Assembly (NCBI RefSeq): GCF_050624435.1 | Contig: NC_134541.1 | Span: 101,924,805 to 101,988,804 of the forward strand | Direction: 5' to 3' | From: Tenrec ecaudatus | Lineage: Eukaryota > Chordata > Mammalia > Afrosoricida > Tenrecidae | Length of the DNA: 64,000 bases | Shown here: piece by piece, positions 45,321-57,019 of the stretch | How positions within the stretch are numbered: position 1 is the stretch's first letter | How the letters are laid out: the number at the start of each line of letters is the position of its first letter | Program-made: the position numbers and the translations under genes | Notes under the pieces: model-generated | What the model saw: only the letters and a program-made list of their open reading frames with translations | Database searches by the model: none | What the model was told of the DNA's origin: nothing

Positions 45321-45749
45321 ATACGTGAGACCAGGATCTAATCTTTTTTTAATCTAGTAAGTTTTTACTGGGGTTAAGATTTCTACACTCTGAAAAATCA
45401 CCCGTTCAGAATGAGTGAGGGCTCAAACATTCTAAAAAAAAATATTCCATCTCACTTCCAAATGGTGTTCCCAAACACAATGCTAATGGACTTCAAAAGT
45501 GACAATGGTTATTATCCTTGAAAATCTTGCCTACATTTTCAAATGAAAATTGTGTTATTTTCCATACCTTCTGGGAAAAATCAACTGAACTCTTTTCATT
45601 GTGCAAATGGGCAGATCCACATAGCACATTTTCAAGCATATTAAAGTGTTTTCTATGCTGAAGTGTGACCCAAACGCTTCCTCAAGAGCAAAGCAGATAC
45701 TTCTCCATTTGGAAGGAATGTCCCTTGCAGAACATCTCATAGTAAGTAC
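45321..45749. other. ATF7IP2 intron, no further feature seen
   Basis: Intronic sequence downstream of the exon at 45,750-45,835. The ORF running through it is open by chance past the donor gt at 45,749-45,748. Confidence 0.5.
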
Positions 45750-45835
45750 CTGGGCTGCAATTTGTGCCACTGCAGTTGTCTCTTTTGAGTTTAAAACAGC
45801 TTTCGAAGGTGACTCCAGGGAGGAGACTGGACTTT
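45750..45835 (-). CDS. ATF7IP2: ATF7IP2 penultimate coding exon
   Basis: The 86-bp exon has acceptor tttgcag|aaagt and donor cccag|gtactt. It enters with one base carried from the exon at 60,630 and leaves in phase 0, as the terminal exon requires. It encodes about 29 residues, including SPVSSLESPSKAV and TTAVAQIAAQ, a serine-rich linker before the proline-rich/FN3 part. Phase agreement on both sides is the main evidence. The intron upstream is about 14.8 kb and full of repeats. Confidence 0.8.
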
Positions 45836-47618
45836 CTGCAAACACAAGGTTTTAAGAGGTAAAATTTATCTGCAACAATCCATTTCATAGCCTTGAAGCA
45901 AGGGACGGTTCACAGGTCTCCGGTGGCCATGAAAGGTGAACTGAAATGGCAACACTGTGGAATGGGAGGAAACACTTGTGAGACATGTTCCAGACCCACA
46001 GGTTCGGTAGACTTTTGTCACATTTATCACGACAAAGATTTCCCTGCCAGGGAAAACCTCAGTCCTCACGTCATTAGGAATGAGGTATTGATCCACATGG
46101 GAGGACCTGTGATCCTTCGCCACAGAGTTCTGTTCTGTTCGGCTGGTGAGGATGTCCACACACGGAGCTGTCATTAATTGTGTGGGAAATGTGAAACACA
46201 CAAATCTTGGGAATTCAAAGAAAAAGTCATGTAGCCTGTGGCTGAAGAAATTTCTAATATCGAGATTTGTGCTAATCTGGAGGAAATTAGGTATAAATTG
46301 GTGGTTAAGTTTTTTTCCAAGGTCAGTGTGTTGCAAATGTTCTCCAGTTTTTACCTTTATAACTGTGTAATGGCTACCTCAGTGCGTTGTGTTCTCAAAC
46401 CAACAGCTCTTTTGCTGTCCGTATATGCACACATAGGTATGTACTTATGCATAAAATGTTATAAAAAGGATTTTAAAAGCCTTTGTAAATGAATTTGTAA
46501 ATGAAATCCACAGATTTAATTTAGAGAACCAAATGCACCATGTTAAGTGGACATTGTGTTGAGATAGGGACAAGGACAAGGTGAGGTGAGAAGAACGTGA
46601 TGGGTGGGAGGAGCAACAGACATGCAGATGAAGTCGAGAGTGGTGAGTATATACAAGGGATGGGAAGAACTGAAAGTCGTTGTTAGAAAGTCATTGGGTC
46701 TGCAACGTAGACAGAAGCTTGAACACATCTAACAGGCAGTAAATAGAATTTTAAGTCTACTGGGTGTTTAATATACTTCATGATCTCCCCAAATGAAGTT
46801 TTTTCTTTTGCCTCACAAAGATAATCTAGTTTCTACAATGTTTCAATGTTAATCTAGTCATCATTTTATTTGCTGATAATAAAAGGCCTTTTAAAAATTT
46901 ATTTTATTTTTGTGATTGAGAAAAAAATACAGCAGAGCATACAAGACTTTTTTTGAAGAGACGATTTTATGCCTGAATTCTAAGAGGGTCCACAGCCTTT
47001 TTATACTGGTTGAATTTATTAGCACTAAATCAGTGAAATCGTAAACTGAAGGCTAATCACCAGATGAGCGGTGAAATAAAAAACTTCATATAAATTTTCA
47101 GGTGTAGTTTTCTACCAACTCCTTCCCCCCCATTCTAACACATGTAACTTCTGATAACTAATATAATTTCTAAGGTAGTACGTCAACAGGGCCTTGGTAA
47201 ATGAAGCACGTGAAGACTGAAACTCAACTACATGACGGGAGAAAAACACCAGACCCTTCCTCTCAGCCTGGTTAGTCGTTCATAAGAGGGGCCTTCAGAA
47301 AGTTTACAGAACATTTTCATTCCACTTTCTCAAAGATTTCGATATGTACTCTCACAACCGTAGCTAGTCCCCATTGCTAGCTGAAAATTATGGTCTCTGT
47401 TTAACTTGCACAATGCTAAACCTAACGTGCATATCTTAGAAAGGTTAGGGGTGGAGAAAATGCCTATGAAAGCCAAGCTTCTCCACCCCCTTCGTCTTTC
47501 ACTTCGCTGGTCTACCTGTGATTCCATCCTTTCTTGTTGTTAACTTCTCTTTTAGTGTCTATCACCTTCCCCTCACCCATCTTAGTATGTGTCTACCCAC
47601 TCACTAACCAGTAATTTG
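45836..47618. other. ATF7IP2 intron, unclassified
   Basis: No exon is supported. A 156-codon minus-strand ORF at 45,866-46,336 (around KVYRTCGSGTC) shows no domain I know. A partial palindrome near 47,284-47,345 (ggccttcagaaagtttacag) resembles one arm of the MITE at 61,569. Confidence 0.4.
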
Positions 47619-47720
47619 CCATATATAAGCAGAGTTTTTCAGCACGTTTTAGGCATTTTTTTGTGGTAAAATTGGGTGCCTCGGCTGATAATTGGGTCGG
47701 CTTATACTTGAGTGTATAGG
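47619..47720 (-). mobile_element. TA-flanked MITE, diverged copy
   Basis: On the minus strand this matches the element at 61,115-61,242 over most of its length: cctatacactcaagtataag, then aggcacccaattttaccaca. It is degenerate at its inner end. Confidence 0.65.
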
Positions 47721-47739
47721 TACCATCCCTTTTGCTCCC

Positions 47740-48960
47740 ACCTCAGGGAGCCATCAAGAAATGCTTCCTTTAGTATGAACACCCTCTCTTGCCTTTTTAC
47801 AATAGTGGTCTAATACAACAAATTCTTTTTGTGATTTCTTAATTTCCCCCAGCATAAAGTCCTCCGGTTTGATGGGATGAAGTGTTTCCCAGATGTGATC
47901 ATTGCGGTTGCATAATATTCCACTGTGCGTTATGTACTGAAGTGTGCTTATGCATGCTTCCACTGCTGGGAATTTAGGTCGTTTCCATTTTTCTTTTGGA
48001 ATTGTGAACAGTGCTGTGATGAAAATGGGAGTGCATAAATCTATTCATGTCATAGCTATTCTTTCTGTATGGTAGATAATATAAACACTAAGTAGAAGCA
48101 TTTCTGGGACATACGAAACTTCCAATTTTTAAGGACTCACCCTACCATTTGACAGTCCCACCAGCATTGCATGAGGGGCCCAGTCTCTCCACACCATTGC
48201 TAGCTTGGATCATTTTCTCTTTTTCAACCTTGCTATTGATGCCAGTGTCAAATGATATCTCATTGCTTTCCTTTGCACCTCCATCAGAGCTGACAAAAAT
48301 GCGCATTTCTTCATGTTTGTTGGCCATCTGAATGTCTTCTTTGGTGAAGTGTCTATTCATGTTCTCTGCTAATTTTGTAATTGGATTGCTTCTCTTACTA
48401 AATTGTGTTCAAGATTTCTATCAGCTTTATAGAAAGTCTAGTCCCTCTTCTTATATGTTACTACTGAACTTTTTTTGTCCAGACTGAAGTTTTCCTTTAA
48501 AATGAGACCCTTTGATGGACAACTTGTCTAATTTTTAAGACGTCCCATTTAGTTTGTCTTTAGCTCTTTGTTTTCAGTTATGTTTGCTATTGCATCTCTT
48601 AGGACCCCTTGTGTCCTCTTATAATATTCATTGATATTTATAAATATTCATTGATGATATTTATAAGTTTTACATTTAGATCTTTCATTCATCTTGAGTT
48701 CACTTTTATACGGTATGAAGTACGAGTTTCATTTCATTTTTCGACAAATAGATATCCAGTTTTGCCAGCACCGTTGTTATAGACACCATCTCTTTCCCAT
48801 TTAGTGCGTTTCAGCCTTTTGTCAAAATTCGGGTGTCCATAATGGATGAATTTACTTGTAACTCTTTGACAATTTCTGGTCTCCTCCCATTCTGAAATTG
48901 CTCCAGTAATATCTAAGTTATTTCTCTTGATCGTGCCCCACAGGATCCCTAGGCTTTTCA
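47740..48960 (-). mobile_element. Old L1 ORF2 3' part, degenerate
   Basis: Antisense L1 ORF2: ataatattccactgtgcgtt (conserved HTMEYY-type end), tggaattgtgaacagtgctg, cagtcccaccagcattgcat and tcatgtttgttggccatctg. It is very diverged, with no long frame. Confidence 0.68.
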
Positions 48961-50824
48961 TTTATTCTCCCCACCCCCCGATTGTTCCTGTAACAGACTA
49001 GCATTGAGATTTTCTTAATCCCATTAATTTAATCTTCTATTGATTCAGTTTTACTCCTTTGCTTGTTCAATGCATCATCTGTTTCTAAAACTTTAGCATT
49101 GTTTAGATTTGTTTGCTGTTTTTTATATAATTTCTAATATTTTGCCACTTTATTCTTGTTGTATTTTCCTAAAATATCCTTGAGCCTTTTTTTAAAAATT
49201 AGATGTTTTCTTTGATTTTTGTCAGAAGCTTTCTTGATCTTTTTCTAAAGTCACTGAAAGAAAGTTTCATTCTTTTAAATGTCTTATCAGGTTGTTCCAA
49301 AGCCATTTTGTCCTCAGAATGTTTGCTTTACTCTCATTGGGTCATTTGTTTGCAACTATCTTGTTTTTTCATTTGAACTGAAATTACCTATTGATTTTCT
49401 CTGACATATTGTGGTGTTGCTATAATTGAATTGGTGATTGTATGTTAGTGTTCTATGGTATTCACCGTTTGTTTCCTCGTGGGTGTGGTAAAGAATAGGA
49501 GTGTGCACAGTAGTTGAGAACAGGTTTGGCTGGTGTTGGATATTGTGCATTAGTGAGCAGGTGGTACCGAAGCAGGCCTTCACCCAGTGGGTGAGCTATG
49601 GAGGAGCTATGTGTGTGCGTGGGCCACTTGGGGATCGTGGCTTTATGGTTGTCAGTCAACAGTGTGGATACTTGTGTTTCCCTAGATGAGTGAAACCAAT
49701 AATCAGGTCTCTGTCCTTACTGAACACTACTTTTCAAAAGCTCAAAATGACCACACTCTATCAGGCAAATTGACAATTCACCAGCTCCATCTGTCCCCGC
49801 TCTAAGCATTTTTGTCCAGCTCCTTTTCTGAATTGGTGTGCCATCCACCGCCCTAGCCTTTCTTCTGAAGCTCAGGGTTCCGGGATCATCACCTATAAGT
49901 GTTTCATTTGGTATCACATGTCTTCGCTGTAGTGAGTCTCTGTAGTGTGCCTGCCACCTTGCCAGAAACTAGAATACCAGTTTCAATTTCAGGAACTCCA
50001 CACCTGACACGATGGCGCACAGAAGGAAGTGGCACCGGTGTTTGTTTTTTATGTGCTGAACAAAACAAAAAACCCGTCAACCATTAATTCTATGTTTGCT
50101 AAATCTATCCTCTGGTGAATGTCTTTGGATGTAAAGCCATTCTCTGGTGAAGAGAAACTAGCAGATCTACACTGCTACGAACGTTTATATTTTAAAGAGT
50201 GATTAAAGGAAGTTTTTAAAAGAGACAGAAAATGATAAGAAATCTTGGAAGCATGAGAAAGGAAGAATGAACAGAAATGCCAGAAATATGGGTACAGTCA
50301 ACAGGTTATCATTCTCCTCATAAAGATTATAAATCTTTGATTAGCGACAAAAACTTATACCACCACCGTCGAGCAGATTTTGTCAAGTCACATACGCATA
50401 CTGTATGTAATCACTGAAGAAAGGACTTTACACAGATACAAAACTCCATAGATAAATCTAGATACCCAAGTCAAACCAGCTGCCATTGAAACAATTAAAT
50501 CAAGACAAAAATCTTAAGAAAGTTCAAATGACCCATTGGAAGTGAAAAACAGAGATGTATAATAGCCCCAATGGGAAGTAATCCAGATGTCTTTTAGCAA
50601 AGAATAAACTGTAGTACATCTAAACTTAACTGATAAAAAAGGAATAAATTACTGATATATGCAACAGCACTTGGGCCAATCTTTAAGAAATTACTGAATG
50701 AAAATTTTATCCTAAAAGGTTTACCTAATCTAATTTACACAATAGTCTGAAAGACAGAACAAAGAACAGATAAAATATAGTAAATGGTCAAAAATGAAAG
50801 AAAAATGCTCAAAATAATTAGTAG
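48961..50824. other. ATF7IP2 intron, partly old L1-like
   Basis: The T-rich part to about 49,400 may continue the old L1. The remainder (49,400-50,824) is unclassified and A/T-rich. No exon or RNA gene is supported. Confidence 0.4.
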
Positions 50825-50985
50825 TTAATCCATTGTTGTTGAGTCAAATTTGGACTCATGGTGACCTTATCAGACAGAGAATTGCTCCATGGGGTTTCTA
50901 AGGTTGTAGATTGTTACAAAAGCAAACAACTGCAACTTCTCCCAAGGGGGAGGCCGTTCAAACCTTTTAACATTCTAATGTTTAA
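50825..50985 (-). repeat. AfroSINE, diverged
   Basis: Minus-strand copy with the tail-like tttggactcatggtgacctt on the left and the middle part ggggtttctaaggttgtaga. The head is worn away. Confidence 0.72.
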
Positions 50986-50989
50986 ACAC

Positions 50990-51800
50990 TGCCACTAGGT
51001 ACTTTCATTAGGAAAATACAAATCATAACTACCATTTGAGACCACTTCATACCTAATCGCAAGGCTATTATTAATACAATAATAGTAGTAAATGTTGGGA
51101 GGATGTGGAGAATTTGGAAACTTTGTCCATTGTACAATGCTTCAGTTGCTGTGGAAAACAGTTTGGTAATTAGGAAGGAGGCTTTTTTGGCGTAATGGTT
51201 ATGTGTTGGGCTGCCAATCACAAGTCCACAGCTCAAAACCACCAGCAACTCTGTGGGAGAAAGACAAGGCTTTCTATTCCCATAAATAGTTACAGTCTAG
51301 GAAACCCACAGGGGCAGTTCTACCCTGTCCTATAAGGTCGCTATGAGTCAGAAGTGACTCAATGGCAGTGAGTTTGGTTTGAGTTATTTTGTTTTCTAAA
51401 AGTGAAACCTACAATTACCACTTGATGCAGTGATTCCAATCCTGGGTATGACCTAAAAGAACTTGAAAGCAGAAACAAAAACAGACATTTGTGCACTTGT
51501 AGCATAGTCACAGTAGCAAAAATGTGGGAACAATACAACTGTCTATCAACAGATGAATGGATCAACAAATGCATATTCACACAATGAAATACTACGCTGC
51601 CATACAATAAAGATTTAACATATGTTACAATATGGCCGAACCTTGAAAAGATTATCCTCAATGAAATGAGGGAGGGATTAAAAGAATCTGTGCTTAATGG
51701 GTACAATGTTTCTTTTAAAGGAGATAAAAAGTGTCTACAAATAAATAATGGTGATGGTTGTGCAACATTAATGGAGTAATCAATGCCACCGAAGAGACTT
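50990..51800 (+). mobile_element. Old L1 ORF2 fragment, split by an AfroSINE
   Basis: Plus-strand L1: ataactaccatttgagacca and ttgtccattgtacaatgctt before the SINE, then attaccacttgatgcagtga, actgtctatcaacagatgaa and atattcacacaatgaaatac after it. Removing the SINE at 51,178-51,395 restores L1 order. It is degenerate. Confidence 0.72.
51178..51395 (+). repeat. AfroSINE, nearly complete
   Basis: This is the best-preserved SINE in the window. Head: taatggttatgtgttgggct. Middle: tagttacagtctaggaaacc. Tail: gtcgctatgagtcagaagtg and actcaatggcagtgagtttg. It lies in an old L1 in the 14.8-kb ATF7IP2 intron. Confidence 0.92.
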
Positions 51801-51859
51801 ACAGTGAACATTTTAATTTTATCACAAAAAAGAAAAACGAAGCAACATCTTGCTACTTT

Positions 51860-52168
51860 GCCCCCTGGGAATGGCAATAATTAAACGAACAAGGGCAACA
51901 GGTGTTGGTTCGTTTAAGGAGGAACTGGAACCGTCACCCATTGCTGGTGGAAATGTAAAATGGCAGAGGCAGAGTGGAAAACAGTTTGGTAGAGCCCAAA
52001 AGGTAAAACATGGAACTATCATATGATCCAGCAGTATCAATCTCAATCATAGATGTATAGTAAGGTGAAATTAAAGCAGAAACCTATATGCCAAAGTTCA
52101 GTGTAACACTTTTTCACAATAGCCAAAACATAGACATGCCCATCAACAAGTGATCAGAAAACCAAAAT
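51860..52168 (+). mobile_element. Old L1 fragment, left of an LTR
   Basis: Plus-strand old L1 ORF2 end (cattgctggtggaaatgtaa, catatgatccagcagtatca, gcccatcaacaagtgatca). It is cut at the 6-bp duplication caaaat and resumes at 52,891. Confidence 0.75.
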
Positions 52169-52890
52169 TGTGGGAAACAGAAGGAGTTTTCCCAAGTTGT
52201 CTTTCCCAAATAAATGCCTAACTTATCTGCTTGTGAATGACTACCCACTTGGAGGTCATCAGAGTAGATCAGGGGTTATTTTTAATAAGGGTTACCAGCC
52301 ATCTAGAGCAAGCTGTTACCATAGTTTATCCCACAGCAAGTAGGGCCCACTCCCTTTTGAAAAGGATAGTAGTTGACTGTTTTCTTGTAGGAGACCCGAG
52401 AGAAGGCAAGCCCACCCAAGGGTGGCCAAGGTTAGGCCGCCATCATGAATCTGGGGTCTGTCCTTTTTGTCACATGTACACCTCTAGTTTCTCCCCTTCC
52501 TATCATGTGTACAGCCCTAGCTCATCCCCTTCCTACGATGCCTATTGTACTGCCCCTTTCTGTGATGTGTGGTTACCTGCAATCGCCCCCTAAGTAGATA
52601 AAACCCTCTTTTTGCAAAAAACTGGGGTCTTCCAGCCTCTTGCCTGGTTCTTGAGCCTCCTGCCGGATCTCCGCCCCACCTCGACTTGGCTCACGCTGTG
52701 TGCAGGCCTCGCCGGTAAAATCCTGGCTATCCAGGAGGTGAGCATGCCACCATGAATTGTGTCTGACCCCATTAATTCAATCTCTCTATTTCTTATGCTA
52801 TGACTTTACTATAATCTTTACTTACTATCGCTGTACAATTGCACCTAGCGGACCTGTGATGATTTTTTGGGGGACCTTCCTCTCCCCACA
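52169..52890 (+). mobile_element. Solo ERV LTR with a 6-bp duplication, inside an old L1
   Basis: The 722-bp element starts TGTGGGAA and ends TCCCCACA (inverted ends), flanked by a perfect caaaat at 52,163-52,168 and 52,891-52,896. The old L1 reads on across the site when the LTR is removed, which fixes both borders. A TATA-like gtagataaaaccctc lies near 52,594 and a C/T-rich U5-like part follows, giving plus orientation. A 6-bp duplication is typical of class II (ERVK-like) elements. No internal region remains. A related copy is at 20,948-22,483. Confidence 0.9.
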
Positions 52891-53335
52891 CAAAATGTGG
52901 TGTATCATACAATGGAATATCACTAAGACATCAAAATAAATGAAATTCTGAAGTATGCCACAACATAGACCTTGAAAACATTATGCTGAGTAAAATAATT
53001 CAGCCACAAAAGACCAAAAATTCATGTGAAATAAGCAGAGATACAGAAATTACGGATTGTTAATGATACCAGGTGGAAGGGGGAGGGAAAGGTAGAGTTC
53101 TGGCACGTGAAGTAGGGGCTTTGTTAGCAGCGGTACAATAATTTGGAAAAGGGGTAAGAGTAGTGGCTGCACATGAAGAATATAATGAATGCCACCAATG
53201 TCACTGTAACATACAGAGAAGCTGTCAAATTGGTGAACGTTTTGTTGTGTATCCCATGATCCAAAAAAGTACATACATATATAAAAAAAGAAGAACTAGA
53301 AAAATTGCAGCATGAACAAAACAAAACTAAACCCA
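52891..53335 (+). mobile_element. Old L1 fragment, right of the LTR
   Basis: The L1 resumes with caaaatgtggtgtatcatac, aatggaatatcactaagaca, then the 3' UTR with aggtggaagggggagggaaa, and an A-rich end near 53,335. Confidence 0.75.
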
Positions 53336-53344
53336 ATAGAAAGG

Positions 53345-54910
53345 TATTTACTCATATTTCTGGAACCTTACGTCTGAAATCAAGGTTATTGGCAAGGTGA
53401 GTTCATTCTGCAAAGCTATGAGGAAGAGTCGGTTCTTTGCCACCCTACCAGCTTCTGGGGGTTCCTAAAACCCGTACTTACCATTCCTTGGCTTGTAGAT
53501 GCCTCATTCCAAGGCTGCATGCCTCTTTCTTTGCTCATCTCTTCTCTTCTGAGAATCCCAGTCACACTGGCGTAGAACCCACCCCACTCCTTCTACTCTG
53601 ACCTCCTATAACATATCTGCAAAGGCCCAATTTCAAATGAGGTCACATCTTTTTCTGAGGAGACTAGCCCAATCCAATCTAAACAATCTCTCTTTAGCAA
53701 CCCCACCAGCCCCACCCAAACTTCATACCCTATTTGTATTCAAAATAAATACACCCCACCCTAACATGCCCATTCCAACCTTAAGTCTAAATGCAACATT
53801 TCATCTAAAAACAATCAGTTCAAAAGTTCCAAATTTCATTTTTTAAATCAGTCATGGGTGAGACTCTGTGTTTAGTCCATCCCGGGACAAAATTTCTTTC
53901 TGTGGGCTCATGAAATCTAGAATATAACTAATCTGCTCCCAAAATGCAAGTGTGGGACAGGCATAGGGCAGACATTCTTATTCCAAAAAGAGAAACCAAA
54001 TGGAAAAAAGGCTTATAGTTCCCAAGCAAGCTTGAAACTCAGCAAGATAAATTCTTTTTGATTTCAAGGACTGAGAATGATTGTCTTTGGCACAAGATGC
54101 CCTTTGTGCCCAAGAGATCCCGGTGGCACTGAGCTCTGAACCCTAAAGTGCCATGCTGGCCTTTCCCTCTGGCAGTGGCCCCATTGCATCACCCTTGGAG
54201 ACAGCTCTGCTCTCAGGATTGTTTGGGCTGGGTCCCGACCAGGCAGCCCCTTGCACCAGCTTCTCAAGAAAGACAAATAACCTGCTGAACTTGGTAACCT
54301 TTGCCTCCAGCATTTCAAAGAGCTTATCTCCCCTGGCAGGGCTCACATAGCCACCTCTCCCCAGCATTCCGGGAAGTAAGTTTGCAAAAAGCAATATGAT
54401 TTGCCAATGGGTCATCTCCAGACCCTAAACTTGCAACCCCAGCTGAAACCTGCCAACGCAGCACAAAAACCTCCCTTCCCCATATCGGCCCACGTGACTT
54501 GGGCTCCTACCTTATGTATCGCTTGCGGCCCGGCGCCAGGCATGGATTCCCTGACCTTCTCGTTGGGTCGCGGGACTCGTCCGGGAGTTCTCCCTTGCCC
54601 TAATAAAACCTCCCTATACTTCTCACTCCGGACTGAGCCCTGTCTCCTGCACCTGCCTCTCCACCTCTCAAGATCCCTAAGTGAGGACAGCCCAATTGGA
54701 CTCAGGGGGCCTTCGGCTCTAGAACTGAACTTTGATGGCACTGCCCCACTGGGTCCACATCATGTCATTTCCCCTTTTCTTAAGGGATAACATATTCATG
54801 CCCTTGTAGATCTACCAGTCTTTCTCTTGCTTACAGGGTTCCAGACATCCGTCAGTGTTGGTTGTTGTGTTTGTTCCGTTTGTCTCCTTCAGCTCAGGCA
54901 GTATTTGTGA
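53345..54910 (+). repeat. Old interspersed repeat, family not assigned
   Basis: Several blocks recur in order at 57,020-58,590 and partly at 59,240-59,740: ctgtgtttagtccatcccgg versus tagacttagtccatcctgtg, and tcatgaaatctagaatataa versus cctgtgaaatctagactacc. This indicates a multi-copy, probably LTR-retroelement-derived sequence. The right part (54,060-54,800) is G+C-richer and may be a different element. Its ORFs have no recognised domain. Confidence 0.45.
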
Positions 54911-54920
54911 TGAAATGTTT

Positions 54921-55837
54921 TTTTGTTTTGTTTTAAACCATTGGGGGTTCATACAATTCTTATCACAATACATACATACATACATTGTGTCAAGCACATT
55001 TGTTGCCATCATCATTCTCAAAACATTTACTTTCTACTTGAGGCATTGATATCAGCTCATTTTCCCTCTCTCTCTGGAAACCCTTGATAATTTATAAAAT
55101 ATTATTTTGTCATATCTTACATTGTCCGACATCTCCCTTCACCCACTTTTCTGTTGTCCATCCCCCAGGGAGGAGGTTAGATGTAGATCCTTATAATTGG
55201 TTCCCCCTTTCCACCCCACCTCCCCTCTACTCTCCAGTTATCGCCACTCTCACCACTGGTCCTGAAGGGATCATCTGTCCAGGATTCCCTGTGTTTCTAG
55301 TTCCTATTTGTACCAGTGTACACCCCCTCAGGTATAGTCAGATTTGTAAGAATTGGGATCATGATAGTGGGGGGAGGAAGCATTAAGAACTAGAGGAAAG
55401 TTGTATGTTTCATCGTTGCTACCCTGCACCCTGACTGGCTCGTCTCCTCCCCACGACCCTTCAGTAAGGGGGTGTCCAGTTACCTACAGATGGGCTATGG
55501 GTCTCCACTCTGCACTCACCCTCGTTTACAATGATATGATTTTTTGTTCTTTGATGCCAGATACCTGATCCCTTTGACACCTCATGGTCACACAGGCTGG
55601 TGTGCTTCTTCCATGTGGGCTTTGTTGCGTCTCAGCTTGTTTACCTTCAAGCCTTTAAGACACCAGACACTGCATCTTTTGATAGCTGGGCACCATCAGC
55701 TTTCTTCACCACATCTGCCTATGCACACAGTTGTCTTTAGTGATCATATGGGGAAGGTGGACACCTACTGATATGATTTTTTGTTCTTTGATGTCTGATA
55801 CCTGGTCCCTTCTACACTTTGTGGTCAGACAGGCTGG
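54921..55837 (-). mobile_element. 5'-truncated L1 (3' UTR) with a 10-bp duplication
   Basis: Minus-strand L1 3' UTR. The plus reading starts with a T-rich tail, then attgggggttcatacaattc. It is flanked by tgaaatgttt at 54,911-54,920 and 55,838-55,847. The 5' break falls inside the 3' UTR module repeat (one full copy and part of a second). Confidence 0.88.
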
Positions 55838-55847
55838 TGAAATGTTT

Positions 55848-56384
55848 GACTGCATCATTGTATTACATACCTATTTCTCCACAAAAAGGTCTGCCAAGAC
55901 CTACCAATGGAGTTCTCTCTACAACCTGCTTTCTTATTTTTTACAGTATCGATAAGCTGAACATTTTCCAAAGTTCTGGTTCCTTTTTGCTTAATATGTC
56001 CTCGAGCTATCCCTTTCCTCTCAAGATATTATAAGCAGTAAAGAGATAACATGCTGCATCTTGGAAACTTTGTATGGAATTTCCCCAGTTAAATATCCAA
56101 GTTCCTCACTTACAAGTTCTCTTTTCCACAGAGTAAAATGTAATTTCGCAAATACTTTGATATTTTATAGAAAGGTTCCCTTTTGTCCATTGTCCAAAAT
56201 AAATGCATGAGGAACTGCTTTCCTAATTCCCATGCTCACTAGAAAGACCTTTCATGTTCACATTTCTAGCAACATTGTATTCCTGATAATATATGTATGC
56301 ACCAAAATCAATGGCATTTATTTGCACTGCTATAAAAGAATCTGTACCAAATTGGTATCAAATCTGTACCAAAATCTGAATTAG
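55848..56384. other. ATF7IP2 intron, nothing recognised
   Basis: A/T-rich intronic sequence without a feature I can support. Confidence 0.45.
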
Positions 56385-56810
56385 TACCCTGGGACTATCA
56401 TAACAAAGTATCGCCAACTGGGTGACTTAAAATAATGGACCTTCACTCTCTCATAGTTCTTGAGGCTTCTATAACCGAGATATTAGGAAGACTGGTTTCT
56501 TCTGGGAGGCACCGAGAGGGAATTTGTTTGGTGCATTTCTTTCAGCTTCTGGTGACTCCCTACAATTCTTGACACTCCTTGGATTTTCACTATGCCCCTC
56601 CAATATCTGATTTAGTTATATGCCATTCTTTCTTAGATGTCTCTCTCTGTGTCTTCTGATAAAACCATAAGTCATATTGGATTAGGGCCCGTTTAATTCC
56701 AGCTTAACCTCATGCTAGCTAATTACATTTACACAGATTCTAATTCCAAATAAAGTCGCATTCAAAAGTACCAGAACTTAAGAGAACTTCAATAGATGTT
56801 TTTCGGGAAA
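56385..56810 (+). repeat. Ancient mammalian interspersed repeat
   Basis: The order actatcataacaaagtatcg, actgggtgacttaaaataat, catattggattagggcccg and ccaaataaagtcgcattcaa is that of a very common old mammalian repeat. I do not give it a family name with confidence. Confidence 0.5.
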
Positions 56811-57019
56811 TACGTAAACCTGCTAATATAGGTTTACTCTAAGTACACCCTTACTCCAAAAGGAACATTCTATGAAGTACACTATTATGAATGAGCAAGA
56901 GCTATTTTGCCCACTGCTAGATTTTAAATGAAGAAGCCAGTGTTAAGAGGTAAATATACAAAAGTAACGGATTTGTTCATCATGGATCCCAATCCATTTT
57001 CAACTTTTCATTTCTAACT

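Noticed and set aside
45866-46336. 156-codon minus-strand ORF in an ATF7IP2 intron, considered as an extra exon
   Set aside because: Phases of the flanking ATF7IP2 exons already match without it, and no good splice borders with a compatible frame were found.
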